Positions 44,569-56,052 are shown, counted from the first letter of the stretch. The stretch: 64,000 bases of DNA from Nothopassalora personata (GCA_033816765.1 CM066287.1:3286001-3350000); one strand, 5' to 3'. The notes: a model not told the origin generated them from the letters alone. Numbers and translations: made by a program.

Positions 44569-45567
44569 TCAGCCTTTGTTCAGTGCAAGCTCAGTCTTGA
44601 TCAATTGCCCTTCAGCTTCTTCGAAGCACTTTCTCATGGTCGTCTTGCCGAAAAAGGAGCCGCCACTCTTCTCCACCTTGAGGATCTGTGTGCCTCCACT
44701 GCTGCTCTTCTTCAGCGTGATCGTGAGCGTCTCATCGCACATATCCTCCTCGAATGCATCAGGGTCTGCCAAGATCCAGCTTTGAGCATTATCCGGCTTT
44801 TGTAGAGGCGACGCTGTGGTAAACACTGCGAAGGTTGCCACGGAAGGGATCTCCTTGAGAGCCAAGCGCGAGGCGTCAGATACTAGTGGAGAGCATAGTA
44901 CAGCTTCTTGGTCCTGGTCCCACCATGCCTTTGGCAGTGTGGTGTCGCGCAGTGCGGCCACAATTGCGAGCCATGCAGCGTCGAAAGCATTGCCATCAAG
45001 CGCTAAGCACAATACATCGACGTACAGCGTCCAGTACGCCTTCGTTACCACCTTCGGATCCTCATCTGTATCTGCGTCCTCGGAATTTGGCTCCGTGTAC
45101 TTGATGCAGAGACTGGATGCGTCTATGCAGTGAGAATCCTGAAGCACGGCAGAGAAACGATACGAGAGTGACTGTGCCAGTGTCGAAGGTGGGTTCCCAG
45201 GGAGGTGTGCTGGTGAGCAGCCCGTACTGAGCTCGATGTTTGGTACCAAGAGACCCAGTTCTTCTATCAGGTCTTCTTCATGCAAATCCTCGCTGGGCGC
45301 ATGGGGGATTTCTGATGCCAAGAGAATCTCGCCACGCACTCCACATACAATGGCGGTATCGCCAACACGAACGACAGCGCTCCCGTTGCTGTGGGTGAGC
45401 GAGCCAGTGTTGATGACAGGTTGGCGGGACTCGAATGTCTTTCGTCCATTTGGTCGTACTTGGGCCTCCTGCTTGAGATGTGCAAGCAGAAATGGACCCG
45501 GCGTGAGCTTTGCGAATGTCTCACGCGAGAACGTGAGACCTGGAGCGGACCCGACTCCGCTCGACAT
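44569..45567 (-). CDS. RRP43: Exosome core ring subunit Rrp43
   Basis: A single exon of 332 residues starting MSSGVGSAPGLTFSRETFAKLTPGPFL. It has an RNase PH fold: RPNGRKTFESRQPVINTGSLTHSNGSAVVRVGDTAIVCGVRGE in the first half, and YVDVLCLALDGNAFDAAWLAIVAALRDTTLP in the second. These are the marks of the Rrp43/EXOSC8 branch of the hexameric exosome ring, which is catalytically inactive in eukaryotes and threads RNA to Rrp44. A segment of about 70 residues including DADTDEDPKVV is an insertion typical of fungi. It acts in nucleus and cytoplasm in 3'-5' RNA decay and rRNA processing. Confidence 0.92.
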   Translation of the reverse strand: MSSGVGSAPGLTFSRETFAKLTPGPFLLAHLKQEAQVRPNGRKTFESRQPVINTGSLTHSNGSAVVRVGDTAIVCGVRGEILLASEIPHAPSEDLHEEDLIEELGLLVPNIELSTGCSPAHLPGNPPSTLAQSLSYRFSAVLQDSHCIDASSLCIKYTEPNSEDADTDEDPKVVTKAYWTLYVDVLCLALDGNAFDAAWLAIVAALRDTTLPKAWWDQDQEAVLCSPLVSDASRLALKEIPSVATFAVFTTASPLQKPDNAQSWILADPDAFEEDMCDETLTITLKKSSSGGTQILKVEKSGGSFFGKTTMRKCFEEAEGQLIKTELALNKG

Positions 45568-45932
45568 GGCGATGGATGGAAGGATGGAACGCTATGTCAG
45601 CATTAATTACATTATAGAGGCAACAACGTGTTTGATGCCTCTTCATGTTTCTGCTTCGGCAGGTGTGGCTGAAGCTTCGACATGGGTTTGCGGAAGGGCG
45701 GGCCGCTTCTCGCTTATATGCAGATCGGCATATGATGCATGCACCTGGCCAACTCTTGGAGATGAATGGGCAAGAACGAGCAACCTTCAAAGATGACAAC
45801 GTGTCTTCTGCCTGCAGCTGCACTTGTTGCGTGTGATCTGCTGTCGGAGATGACCCCGGACCACACCGCTGCCTGAAACCCCGTGCTTCGGCTCCGTACA
45901 GTACAACAGCCCACAATACCAACATCGCGAGA
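45568..45932. promoter_or_regulatory. Divergent intergenic region of RRP43 and the Mpv17-type gene
   Basis: About 365 bp between two outward-facing start codons; holds both promoters and leaders. No specific site is recognised. Confidence 0.5.
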
Positions 45933-46712
45933 ATGGACGCGCCCATCGTGAAAGCAACAGTGCAGGCCGCAGTACTGAGTGGCATCTCCAACATCCTCGC
46001 ACAGCTCATACGATGCTGGCGAGCTGGCGTACGTCTGCTTCCAATGGCATAGCGGAACGTCGCTAACAACAACGCCCAGACGCCCTACACCTTGAACACC
46101 GTCGACATCTTCCAGTTCGTGCTCTTCTCCATCCTAGCCTGCCCACCGAACTTCATATGGCAAAGCTGGCTCGAAGCGCAATTCCCAGCTTACACCGTAA
46201 CCTTACCGCCTGCCGAAAAGGGGGCGTTGGTCGATCAGACAGTCAAAGGTCACATGGGAGAGGACAAGAGAGGCGCTGGCGAAGCGGCTATTGATCGCAA
46301 GCAGCTGAATACTGGGGCTATGGCAGAGAAGGGGAAGCAGGCGAGCATGGATCAAGGTCGCAAGTTGAATGTGAAGAATACGGCAATCAAGTTCGCGTTG
46401 GATCAGACACTAGGTGCCGCTGTGAATGTAATGATCTATCTCATTCCTGAATGCGGACAGTGCTACGCTAATTCGTCCCAGACCGTGCTCTTCATCGCAG
46501 GCATCGCCTTGATCCGAGGCCAGTCGGCCGCATCAATCCAGCAGGACATGTCGGAGAAATTCTGGGCCATGATCGTTGCGGGCCAGAAGCTGTGGCCTGC
46601 TGTCAGCATTGCCAACTTCACTCTGGTCCCTCTGGAGTATCGGATGCTCGTTGGAAATACTGCAGGCCTTTTCTGGAACGTTTTCCTCTCGCTGCAGGCG
46701 GGCTCCGGCTAG
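45933..46712 (+). CDS. Mpv17/PMP22-family membrane protein
   Basis: Two exons (45933-46028, 46080-46712; 51-nt intron) give 242 residues. The first exon MDAPIVKATVQAAVLSGISNILAQLIRCWRAG is the first helix with the SGxxNxxAQ pattern; it joins to TPYTLNTVDIFQFVLFSILACPPNFIWQSWLE. The C-terminus LWPAVSIANFTLVPLEYRMLVGNTAGLFWNVFLS is the family signature (PF04117). A polar insertion of about 65 residues (GHMGEDKRGAGEAAIDRKQ) in the middle loop is longer than in Sym1 or PMP22. Members sit in the inner mitochondrial or peroxisomal membrane and may form channels; which organelle applies is not visible. Confidence 0.9.
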
Positions 46713-46817
46713 CTCTGTAGCACGATTCCGATGACTTACGATGGACACGACAGACGATGTCGAGTTCTATACCGAATGGCAACATTTGCATGTTCTAGCT
46801 CGTACTTCTTGGCTTGG

Positions 46818-48137
46818 TTACCACAAGCGTGCGTTCTTATGCGGACGTGTCTCGCTTCTCCGGTCGCATTGATTACGCTGTGCGCGCTTGTTGAAGAGCT
46901 TGGTCTCGAATCTCGGCATCTCGAACCTCTGGTCATGGTGGCCGTTGTCACCAAATGAGTACTGTCCCACCCCAGTCCGCGAGGCTCTTGCGACATCTTT
47001 TTGTGCTCGATACTCTGCCCTTGGTAGCCTCTTCGGCTTGGACCGGCTGTGAGTCTGCTGATGGAGTTGGTCTGAGTCCTGAGAACTGTCTCTTTCGCGA
47101 CGAGAGCGCTTGCGACTGCCACGTCTTGGCACGTAATCTGGACGCTTTTCTCTAGCCTCGCGCATCTCGTCGATATGTTCTCTCCTCCACTTCTGCCATT
47201 GCGCCAACTCCTGCTCTTGAGCGATTTTGCCGACGCTAATATTGTGATTGATCGCTCCAGCAACGATTTGCCTGCTGCCAACCATCGATCTTAGCTCACG
47301 ACACTGCTCAACCTCGAGAGGGCCATGCAGAAAGTCGGCAATCGAAAGCCGATCGCCGTCGTCTTCGAGATCGATCACTTCTTCCGAGCAATTCTGAAGC
47401 CAATTCGCTAAGACGACGTCACCTACACGCCTCTTACGAAGCGCAAGCACGTGTACCAAGACGTTACTGGGCACTTGCACTGTTCCTTCAGCAGAATCGG
47501 TCTGAAAAGTTGCCGCAACCTTGGCCGCAGCATTGATATGCCCTGTGGTGAAGCTCTTCTCCTCCTGAAAATGGAAGTCGCGGAGGTCCTGGGTAGTCAA
47601 AGCAAGCCTTGGTCTATGGCCGCGATAGCCACTTGCCATTACCGGGTAGAGGCTGTACAGTCCTGCCTGCTCCACATCATCGAAGGTGGCAGTCAGAGCG
47701 TCCTCGCCGGGAACAGTGCACTCAGTAGCCGCGTACACATCGGCATAATCGCGAATTGACCCGTCCTTGTTTGAGAGGATGATGCCGTGTTGCTCGAGCA
47801 GTATAGCGACTGACCGAAACTTGACGGGATTTCCATCCGGGGTGTGTGCGGTCCTTGAGTCGAAGCAAGTGATCTTTACGTTGGCTTCTCCTTTCTGTTT
47901 GCGGTAACGCGCCACTTGTGTTGTGAAAAGCAGTGAAGTCGAGAAGAAGACGAAGATGCTTGGCTTGTTCTTCTTCCATGCGAGAGCATCAGTGAGTTCT
48001 TGAGCGAAGTCGAAAGAATCCAGCGATGGTGGGGTGTATGTTGTGGTCTTGCCGCAGCTCACCGCCGCGCCAGGTGCGAATAGATCTTTGCTATTGCAGC
48101 CTTGTGACGAATCACTGTACGCTCGGAAGAGGTCCAT
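46818..48137 (-). CDS. Fungal hypothetical protein (DUF7587-like N-terminus), basic C-terminus
   Basis: A single exon of 439 residues, started at MDLFRAYSDSSQGCNSKDLF (48137); the 52 upstream codons look like leader. LFRAYSDSSQG at the start, then a helix-strand block FAQELTDALAWKKNKPSIFVFFSTSLLFTTQVARYRKQKGEANVKITCFD, resembles a fungal domain of unknown function that I remember as DUF7587. The middle has VPGEDALTATFDDVEQAGLYSLYPVMASGYRG. The C-terminal 100 residues are very basic (RRGSRKRSRRERDSSQDSD, KPKRLPRAEYRAQK) and probably a nuclear signal or nucleic-acid-binding tail. No function is assigned. Confidence 0.7.
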   Translation of the reverse strand: MDLFRAYSDSSQGCNSKDLFAPGAAVSCGKTTTYTPPSLDSFDFAQELTDALAWKKNKPSIFVFFSTSLLFTTQVARYRKQKGEANVKITCFDSRTAHTPDGNPVKFRSVAILLEQHGIILSNKDGSIRDYADVYAATECTVPGEDALTATFDDVEQAGLYSLYPVMASGYRGHRPRLALTTQDLRDFHFQEEKSFTTGHINAAAKVAATFQTDSAEGTVQVPSNVLVHVLALRKRRVGDVVLANWLQNCSEEVIDLEDDGDRLSIADFLHGPLEVEQCRELRSMVGSRQIVAGAINHNISVGKIAQEQELAQWQKWRREHIDEMREAREKRPDYVPRRGSRKRSRRERDSSQDSDQLHQQTHSRSKPKRLPRAEYRAQKDVARASRTGVGQYSFGDNGHHDQRFEMPRFETKLFNKRAQRNQCDRRSETRPHKNARLW

Positions 48138-48735
48138 GCTGGAGGCCTTCTGTTTGTAGTCGGGCTGATGTAAGTGGTTGTTGGTGTAAGTGGTGGATAT
48201 CGTCAACTGGATGGTGATGTACGAGCTGTTGTGTTGTAGCTTGTATGCTACGTAGTGGCGTGCTTTATATGTGTGCTTTGCATGGTTTAGCAATGCTGCT
48301 GACAGCTAGTGAACCGTGGTTGGCATGTGATAACGCTACTTTCAGTGGTTCAGTGCTGCTTTCTCACTTATACCGGGCTACGGCCCCTGTCTTGAGTGCT
48401 GAAATGCCTCGAGTGCTGGGATACACTTGTGCCATAGTGAGTCTGAAGTGAGCTTGAAGTCAGCATCAAGCTGAAGTCCTACTGACAAAGTGCTATTTGG
48501 TGATGTACGCTAGACGACCACCACGGCACGACCGCTCCTTCCTCATGTGCCTCATTGACTGGGCCGAGATAATCGTTAGACAAGTTCCTCTCTATAATGC
48601 AAGTACATCGAATCAGATGTCTGCCAGCTACAACACAACGCTATGCTGCAGTCTGAGGCCCCCAATGCATGCCTTTAGGCCTATCGTTTGGCCGGACTCC
48701 GTACCATAAAACGCCTTTTAAAACGACCAACGACA
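48138..48735. other. Intergenic, no gene seen
   Basis: About 600 bp between the orphan gene's start and the 3' end of ATG13. The left part is AC/GT-rich leader; no repeats or RNA genes were recognised. Confidence 0.5.
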
Positions 48736-51211
48736 TTAAACAATGTCTTGTGCGAAGAGCAAAGGCTCTTCGTCCTCTTCCTCCTCGTCCTCTTCGTGGA
48801 TTTTGGGACTGTCTGACCCTTCGCCTGAAACTCTTAACGAGCCACTGACCTCCTCTGCGATGCTATGCGTAGAAAGCCTCGAGCGTACGTGTGGTGCATG
48901 TGTCAAAGCTCGTGAAGGCGAGGATGAAGTCGATAGACCAGGTACATTCGATAATCGGCGGCTTGGAGGTGTGGCGGAGGAAGTCTGTATGAGTGAGGAC
49001 GAGCTCATCTCTTCAGCTAGTTGCGTGTTTGGATCTCTCATGCTGCTGTACTTGGCCAAATTCACGGTGTTATCGCGAGAGGCTGGGCGCGAGCGAAGAC
49101 TTGGAAGATCCTTGGCTCTCTCGATCTGCGAGATGAACGAGGCAATATCATCGTTGTCATCCGATGCAGGGTATAACTGTGCCGAAGGACTGCTGCCTTC
49201 AGGCAATGCGAGATTGCTCGACCTTTCTTTATTCGAACCACTGCTCGCGCGGCCGGAGCTTCCAGCACTTTCACCCGTTTTACTGCCCTGTGCTGTATGT
49301 CGCTTCGTCCGGCCAGCAAAACTGCTGCTGTATCGGTGTACTGGTGCTGGCTTCGGAGACGATGAACTGGAGCTCGCGATGGCTGTCTCGCTCGGTATCG
49401 GCGGCGCGCGTAGTGCTTGCTGCGGTAAAGTGTTCAATGAGACTCTCTTGCTACTGCTTGAAGTTCCAGCAAGTCTCATGAAATTCGACTCTGATCTGCC
49501 GGCGGAGGTACTGGGCGATGGTGATGGACGCGGAGAAGATGCCAGCGATCCAGACTTAAAGGGCGGATTGCTCTTCAGGTTCAAAGATGGCCCTCGAGAG
49601 ATCCCAATTCCTCTTTCCTTACCTTGTCGGCTCTCAACACTATGGCTGTCGTCATCCAGCACGCGCTGTTTAAGCTCAGAGACCGGCGAGCCGCGCTTCT
49701 CAGCAGCGTGGAAAGTGCCCAAGCTACCATACGCACCGATGCGGGCAGGTTGCTCGCCGATCGCGCCAGCCATGCTACTATACTGCACGCGGGACTGCTC
49801 ACTGCGCGGACCCGGCAGCGACCTTCCAACAGGCATAGCTGGTGCACCCTCATCTAGGCCCAAGAAACGTGATGAGAGAAGAGCCTCTGCATCAGCGACG
49901 TCGAAATTACAGTTCGTACGGTAGTCGACCAAAATCGAAAGTGGTCCGCTCCGACAAAGCAGCGGCGGTATCTCATAACGCTCTGTACAAGCTCCGGTTG
50001 CCATCTCTGAAGCGTTCAAAGGTGTATACAAGGAGTCCTGACGGCCTGGCGCGACGCTGTGCCCGTGCTTGACGCGGAAGCGCAATCTCAGCGCTTGATG
50101 ATTCCCAGGCTGTCTGGTCAGCTTCCGTTGAAGCTTCCAAGCCGGCAATTGACGAGTGAACATGAACAAAGATCTGAAAAGCACTACGCCTTTCTTGTAT
50201 ACGTTTGGAAGTGCATCACCAAGGTCCGCAGATGAATAGTCATCAGCATCACCCAACTGAATGATCCAACGCTCAAGTACCACCTCGCAGTACGGCACGC
50301 CGTTTCTTGTTGGGCGTGGACTCGATTCGGCGGATGAAGCCAGGGTATCAGCAACATCCGAGCGCTTTTCGTCTTCATCGATTGAGACCAAGGCTTGATT
50401 CTGCGAGAGATGCGAGGTATCGACAAAGACCTCTATCACCAGCGGCGAAGGTCTTCGATCAGCCAGGTCAGGTCTTCTCCAGGATTGGAGGTCTTCCGAC
50501 AGAACATCCGTGTCGTCAAGAATGACATTGAACTGCAATTGATGGTTAGCATACGTGCTGGAACCCACGTTGACAAGCTCAAGCTGGTTCTTCCAACATT
50601 CCACGATCACTGAGTCGTGAGATATCAACGGGTTACCATCTGACGACGAGCCGTGACGAACGTGATAGATCTGTCCTCGAAGTTTGGCGCGTTGCTTTGC
50701 AGCGTACAACAGGCATTTTTCAGTTGTTCTTGCATCATGCCATCCCATGAACATCAAACCAAACCGAACGACAAGCAACGGGAGTAATCTTGCCATTTTT
50801 GAATGGATCAGGGTTTTGGACTCACCCATCGATTCTGTTTTATGTCTCCATTTCTGGTGTACACCTGGGGTAAGTTGGCTCTTGACGAACAGATTGTCAG
50901 AGCTGCTTTGTTGTGGAAATGCTGTCCGAACGTATTAGCACTGCTTCAGCACATCATTGCTCAACTCGTCGTACTTGTATGATCTGGTTAAGCTTCGTTG
51001 CTTCTCGATCCTCACCGCTGGAGGTATTTGGCTGTCTGCTGCTCTCGGCTGCTGCTTCTGCATTTGCTCTTTCGGTGTATGATGCCAGATCGACGCTGGA
51101 TCTCGTGCGAGTGGGAGGTCGATCTCTTGGGTTGTTGGTTCGTTCTGGGTTCGTCGACGGATTGCTCGCCGCAGAAGCGCTGCGGGGCGAGGACCGCGGG
51201 TGCTGATGCAT
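48736..51211 (-). CDS. ATG13: Autophagy initiation factor Atg13
   Basis: Three exons (51211-50975, 50921-50826, 50532-48736; introns 53 and 293 nt) give 709 residues. Exon 1 is a polar tail beginning MHQHPRSSPRSASAASNP and ending KLNQIIQ; exon 2 gives HFHNKAALTICSSR, LPQVYTRNGD and NRW; exon 3 starts FNVILDDTDVLSEDLQSWR. Together they form the HORMA domain (to about residue 330), with YCEVVLERWIIQLGD and FRSLFMFTRQLPAWKLQR. The remaining 400 residues are Ser-rich and disordered, as expected for the Atg1- and Atg17-binding part, ending in an acidic run. Atg13 is TOR-controlled and assembles the Atg1 kinase complex. A continuous frame through intron 2 hides the real N-terminus. Confidence 0.95.
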
Positions 51212-51287
51212 CGAGCTGCTGTCTGTTGAAGCAGCCGCGGACGTATCCAGGCGTGTTGCCCAGATGTGCGTGTGCGGAGGATGGGTA

Positions 51288-51315
51288 GGTACGGTACGGT
51301 ACGGTACGGTACGGT
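51288..51315. repeat. Pentanucleotide microsatellite (ACGGT)5
   Basis: Five exact tandem copies of ACGGT (51291-51315) preceded by GGT. It lies 77 bp upstream of the ATG13 start codon, in its leader or core promoter. Confidence 0.9.
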
Positions 51316-52538
51316 ATCTCGACGGTCGATCACGATGGTGGGATGTTCGAGACAGATCGAGTGGACGATGGCTCCATGGTCACGGCGGACTGGATGTCGC
51401 TGCTAGTCTCAGATGCGCTTTGAGGGCGTCGACGAGCTCCAGGCAGTGTGCGTGGCAGGCGACAGGGCTAGTTGGCGAAAGGCATACTGCTGCTCAGCAC
51501 TGAGGCATCAAGCGTTGAACAGATCATGCAAGCACTCGAGCTCTGGCCCAGCTGCCTGGAGATGAGTCGCAGGTGCAGATAGGCAATCAAGCTGGCAGGC
51601 AGCGCGATCCGCAGAGTGCGCGCGAATGCCTGTGACGCTGGCTCGCTGGTAAAGCGTGTCGAACAGTAGTGTGTGTAGCCGTGGTGTATAGTCACGAGCT
51701 TCGAGGCTTCGTACTCGATTGTCGGTAGCTCCGCTCCGCCTGACACCGTCACCGCCGACTGATGAATGAAACAGCGGACAGCTGCAGATATCCGGGCAGA
51801 CACCGTACTGTACAGGTCGAGTAGTGAGCTCGTCACAAGTACACAATAGCGTCAATAGATTACTTCTAGCCCATGCATCCCGTCGACAAGCGCTCAACAT
51901 CCTATCGTCAACTCACGCGCGAGTCGTGCACCCTCCCACTAAACTTAGGGCATTCCGATCAAACATTGACCAAGGTCGCCTAGACAACAGTTAGATTTCA
52001 TTTGGGCTGTGCACGACGTGCGACTTATGCACCACGTCTAGCCTTCTGCAAATGCGCTAGATAACACCGATAAGCAGCACATGTTCGCACCAGAACTGCT
52101 GACACTGTCATCTGACGACCTTCTCCCTCCCAAACATACAGTAGTACACATACTGCCAGCTTGATTGACCTTATCGCGGCCTCCGCATTTCGGCAACGGC
52201 GGCCGACAGGTCCGGTGAACACCCTGGGCGCCGCGCTTGCCGCGTTCGGGAGCTTCGATCTTGCCCCAGCAGGGATCACAAGGAACGCGACCCGACAGGA
52301 TGACCAAGCGAGCCATGTTGACAGTGTGACAGCGTCAAGGTATCGCATACCACCAAATATTTTGGGAGAATCGGTTCAGCTGAAGAGCCAGTTGCATTTC
52401 GTTGGCATGGAAATGTTCCAACGGATGCTCGTCACTAACTCTGACTTCTCTGCAGTGTAGTGTGCACGACACCACTCCACCGGAGCACGACATTGGCCAT
52501 GGATTCGTATTCTGCCGTCGATATAACGATCTGTTGGT
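51316..52538. other. Intergenic, no gene seen
   Basis: About 1.2 kb between the ATG13 promoter and the 3' end of the monooxygenase gene. Short frames without family features only. Confidence 0.5.
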
Positions 52539-54344
52539 TCAAGCACGCAATGCATCACCACTGAAGGGCTTGAAATCTGGGTATCCCGCCTCTACTTCCT
52601 TCCTGAGCTCTTGATAGTAGCCACCCAAACCACCAAAGTAGAAGCGTAGCGTATTAGGTTTTCCTGCTACGTTCGCCCTACCGAAGGGTATTAGCCATAC
52701 TCGAGCAACACGCGGAGATGTCTCAGCAATTGGTGCTAAGTAGGGGAAGGGACCGGGTTTTGTCTGAAGCTCGCGATGCCTTCAACCCTTTACACTCACC
52801 CGAAGATCCAATTATCCTCAGCACGCCAAAAGAGTGAATTGGCGGCGAGTTCGTCGCATAGCTTCGACCATCTTTGCTCGCCCTCGTGAGTGGCTTCGAT
52901 CACGGGGGAGGTCTCCTTTTGCCCTTTCTTGATCAACGACGTTACCCACTCTACCTGTGCTTCAATGGCTACCTGCGAGTCAGCGTACGACTCCCACTCA
53001 AGGAAGGGAATACTTACTCGGCGGTATGTTCGTGAAAGGACCCTTAGGCCCGGTAATCATGAATAGATTGGGAAAGTTGTGGACATGGACTCCAAGCAAT
53101 GAGTTGGGTCCATCTTTCCAGACGTCCTTTAAGGACAGACCGTGCCGGCCACGGATGTTATTCCGTGTGTAATTGCCTTCGACGGCATCGAATCCAGTGG
53201 CCAGGATCAAGACATCAAGCTCGTGCAGTGTTCCGTCAGATGTGCGTATTCCTGTGGCCTCGATTCGCGTGATAGGTGTCTCTCTGAGGTCTATAATGTC
53301 CACATTGGGCCGATTGAATTGCTCGAAATATTTCTCTCCGTTGGTTGCGTTGCCATCGCAGAGCGGCCTTCGCGCGTACATGTCATATGGTTGTAGCTTT
53401 CGTGCTTTCTCTGGGTCCTTAACGATTTGGCGTATCTTCTTGCGGATGAACTCTTGGGCACCCTTATTTGCAGCCTCATCGACTACAATGTCGTTGAAGG
53501 CACCAAACATGAATCTGAATCCGTTTCCCTGCTGCCATACGTCTTCAAAGATACGCTCCCTCTCCTCTTCGTCCACATCATGGTATGATATTTTGCTTTC
53601 CTCGAACCCAAAGGCCGTGATCGAGTTGCGAACGTTATTCCAGATCTCATCGTAGTTATCGTTGACCCATTGGCGGTATTCAGGTGTCACTTTCTTGTCT
53701 CCTGAAGGTACGCTGTACTGTGGGTGCCTCTGGAAGCTTAGCAATGTATCAACCTTGCGTCCAATCTCGGTGATGACCTGGACGCCTGTCGAACCACTGC
53801 CTATTATGCCTACTCGTTTCCCGTCTAATGGAAAGTCCTTCGGCCACTTTGCAGTGTGATGAATGTCTCTTTCGAAGTCTTGAATGCCTGGGATGTCTGG
53901 TAGATTCGTCTTGGAGAGAAGCCCTAGTCCTGTGATGAGATACCGTGCTGTCACTCGTTGGTCACCGTTCAATGTAATGCCCCAAGTCCTGGTTTTATCA
54001 TCCCAGCAAGCCTCACTCATCTCCACGTTGAACCTCATGTCTTTGTACAGATCATGCTTCGTTGCGACGTGTTTGAGATAGGCCAGCACTTCTGGCTGCT
54101 TCACGTAATGTTCCTTCCACGGATATGTCTTGAGATCATCCTTGTCCCAGGAGAAACGGTAGACATAGCTCTCAGTGTCCGACATAGCGCCAGGGTATAA
54201 ATTCCAGAACCAAGTCCCGCCAACGTCGCCGGCCTGATCAAGGCATATACACTTCAACCCGAGATCATCTCGCAGCCGCTTCAGCTGAAAGATTCCAGCG
54301 AACCCACAACCAACGATGACAGCGTCGAAGTACTCCGTCGACAT
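52539..54344 (-). CDS. Baeyer-Villiger-type flavin monooxygenase
   Basis: Three exons (54344-53018, 52968-52800, 52677-52539; introns 49 and 122 nt) give 544 residues. The FAD Rossmann motif GCGFAG is at about 12-17, followed by DVGGTWFWNLYPGA and DTESYVY. The Baeyer-Villiger fingerprint FxGxxxHxxxWP appears at 157-168 as FERDIHHTAKWP, with Arg where Gly is usual. The NADPH motif GIIGSGSTG is at about 179-187 and the ATGFD motif is present. The last exons restore NIPPTIEAQVEWV, WIFGANVAGK and GGLGGYYQELRKEVEAGYPDF, a typical C-terminus. Such enzymes insert oxygen next to ketones; the substrate is unknown. No biosynthetic cluster surrounds it. Confidence 0.92.
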
Positions 54345-55122
54345 GACTGAGAGCTGTGATCGATGATACCGTCTTTGTGCTGCCTTGAGATAGCCGACGA
54401 TTTCCTGTTAGATTCTCCAGAATCGAAGTGATGCATATCAGTATGAAGCACCTTGCTGTGAAGAGACCGAACTCCTCTCGACGAAACCTCTGCATGATAG
54501 CCATACTCACGGCAGAGCACTCTACTAGATGCAGCCCTCGGGAAGATGCATCTTGCAGTGCGGAGTATTAGCCACCAGGACCTTTTTAGACAGCTCCGCT
54601 TGCACCATGGCCGTGAGAGGGGAACACTATGTCGCATTCATTGGACGCTGAGCGTCAAGAGCTCCTCCGGCTCTTGGCGAGCAGATGTTATTTTGGAATA
54701 CGCGTTGGAGATACGGGCTTCATAGCTGCCTCTGAGCTGAGATAGGTTAGCATTGTGGCGACAGGGTCGGCGCCTTCATTTGAAAAACCCAATGCGTACG
54801 CGCGGCGTTCACCTCGGATCTTTATCGCAAGAGAATGGGCACAACATTAATGCAAGGTATCTTTGCGCAGAAGACCTGCCGCCCAAATTGTTCGTTGTCT
54901 ATGTGGATGCAAATGTTAGACTTTGCGGGCATTCTGCGGTTAGTTCTAGTGCGCTTTCGACTTCTATATCCATTATCAAACGACACAAGAGTACCATCAT
55001 AGCACATGTGAACTTCGTATTACATTCGTATAATTCCACTACTAGTATACATCCAAGAACCTTACGCTAGAGCGGCCTGCGCTGCTTGGTATCGTGATAT
55101 CGTTCATGAATTATGAGTGGCT
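54345..55122. other. Intergenic, no gene seen
   Basis: About 780 bp between the monooxygenase start and the 3' end of the glycine-zipper gene; only short frames. It becomes slightly AT-rich near 54960-55060. Confidence 0.5.
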
Positions 55123-56052
55123 TCAATACTTCCGCCATCGCCTGTGATCTTTGTAGTACTCGTCGTCGTTACTGGAGGATCTGTCCCGCATCTTGCTGGG
55201 AGGGTTGCTGTGTGATTTCTTCTTCTTGCTGTACTCGTGGCCACCTAGCCCTCCGAGGATTGCTCCGCCCAATGTACCTAAACAGAAAGGCGTTAGCGAT
55301 ATTCGAATACCACGTAGAAATGTCTCAGCAACTGCTAGTCAGCTGAGAATACAACGCTCGCACGCCTCAGACTTACCTAATCCTGGGAAAATGGCGTCTC
55401 CAAGAATGGCACCTCCCCCGGCGCCTAGGAATGTGTTTACGCCGGACGATTTCTTGCGCTGAGCGGTTGGCCTATCATGATGGTGTCGCCGGTGTCGACT
55501 GCGACTGCGACTGCGACTCCGCGATCTTGAGCTCCCACGATAATGGTTGTCGCGGTATAGCGAAGCCGATGGTCTGTAGCCGGGCGTTGTCGAAGGTCTT
55601 CGCCCGCTTGTGTCTGCATTCCCATTACCAAACACTTGCTGCATTGCCGGAGTACCCGCTAGAGGATAGAAACCCTGATGCTGCAGATATCGCGGGTGCT
55701 GTTGGCCGTTCGGAGGCGCATACGAAGCAGGACCCGTGAAGTCTGAGTCTTTGACCTGAGGTACAGGTCTGTTGCTATTCTCCGGCGCATAACCTGCATG
55801 ATTCGGCGGGGGTCCATTAAGCGGGGGTGGGGGATGCCAATACTGTTCGTTCGGCGGTGGTCTATGCTGTGGCGGAGGCTGCGAATGCGGTCTTGGTGGT
55901 TCCGCGTATGGAGAGTACGGGGGAGGCGCATCGCTCATAGGGTATGGTGGATTTGGGTTGAGATGGTTGTTGTTGGTAGGCTGAGGGAAGGCTGGACCAG
56001 GCGGCGGGCCTGAGGCTTGTGGGCCGCCTGAATAGTACTCTGCCGCAGCCAT
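55123..56052 (-). CDS. Proline-rich glycine-zipper protein
   Basis: Two exons (56052-55377, 55277-55123; intron 99 nt) give 276 residues. The first 130 residues are Pro/Tyr/His-rich (PPPYSPYAEPPRP, HPPPPLNGPPPN). A run of Arg-Ser dipeptides from a CTGCGA-type repeat (about 55490-55530) and a His/Arg cluster follow. The glycine zipper GAGGGAILGDAIFPGLGTLGGAILGGLGGHEY is split by the intron between FPGLG and TLGG. A Lys/Asp-rich tail ends HRRWRKY. Glycine-zipper segments usually pack as membrane-inserting helical hairpins. Similar fungal proteins are uncharacterised, so membrane association is an inference. Confidence 0.8.

Noticed and set aside
48743..49924. 393-codon forward frame antisense to ATG13
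   Set aside because: Ser-rich coding DNA on the other strand explains it; no domain is visible.
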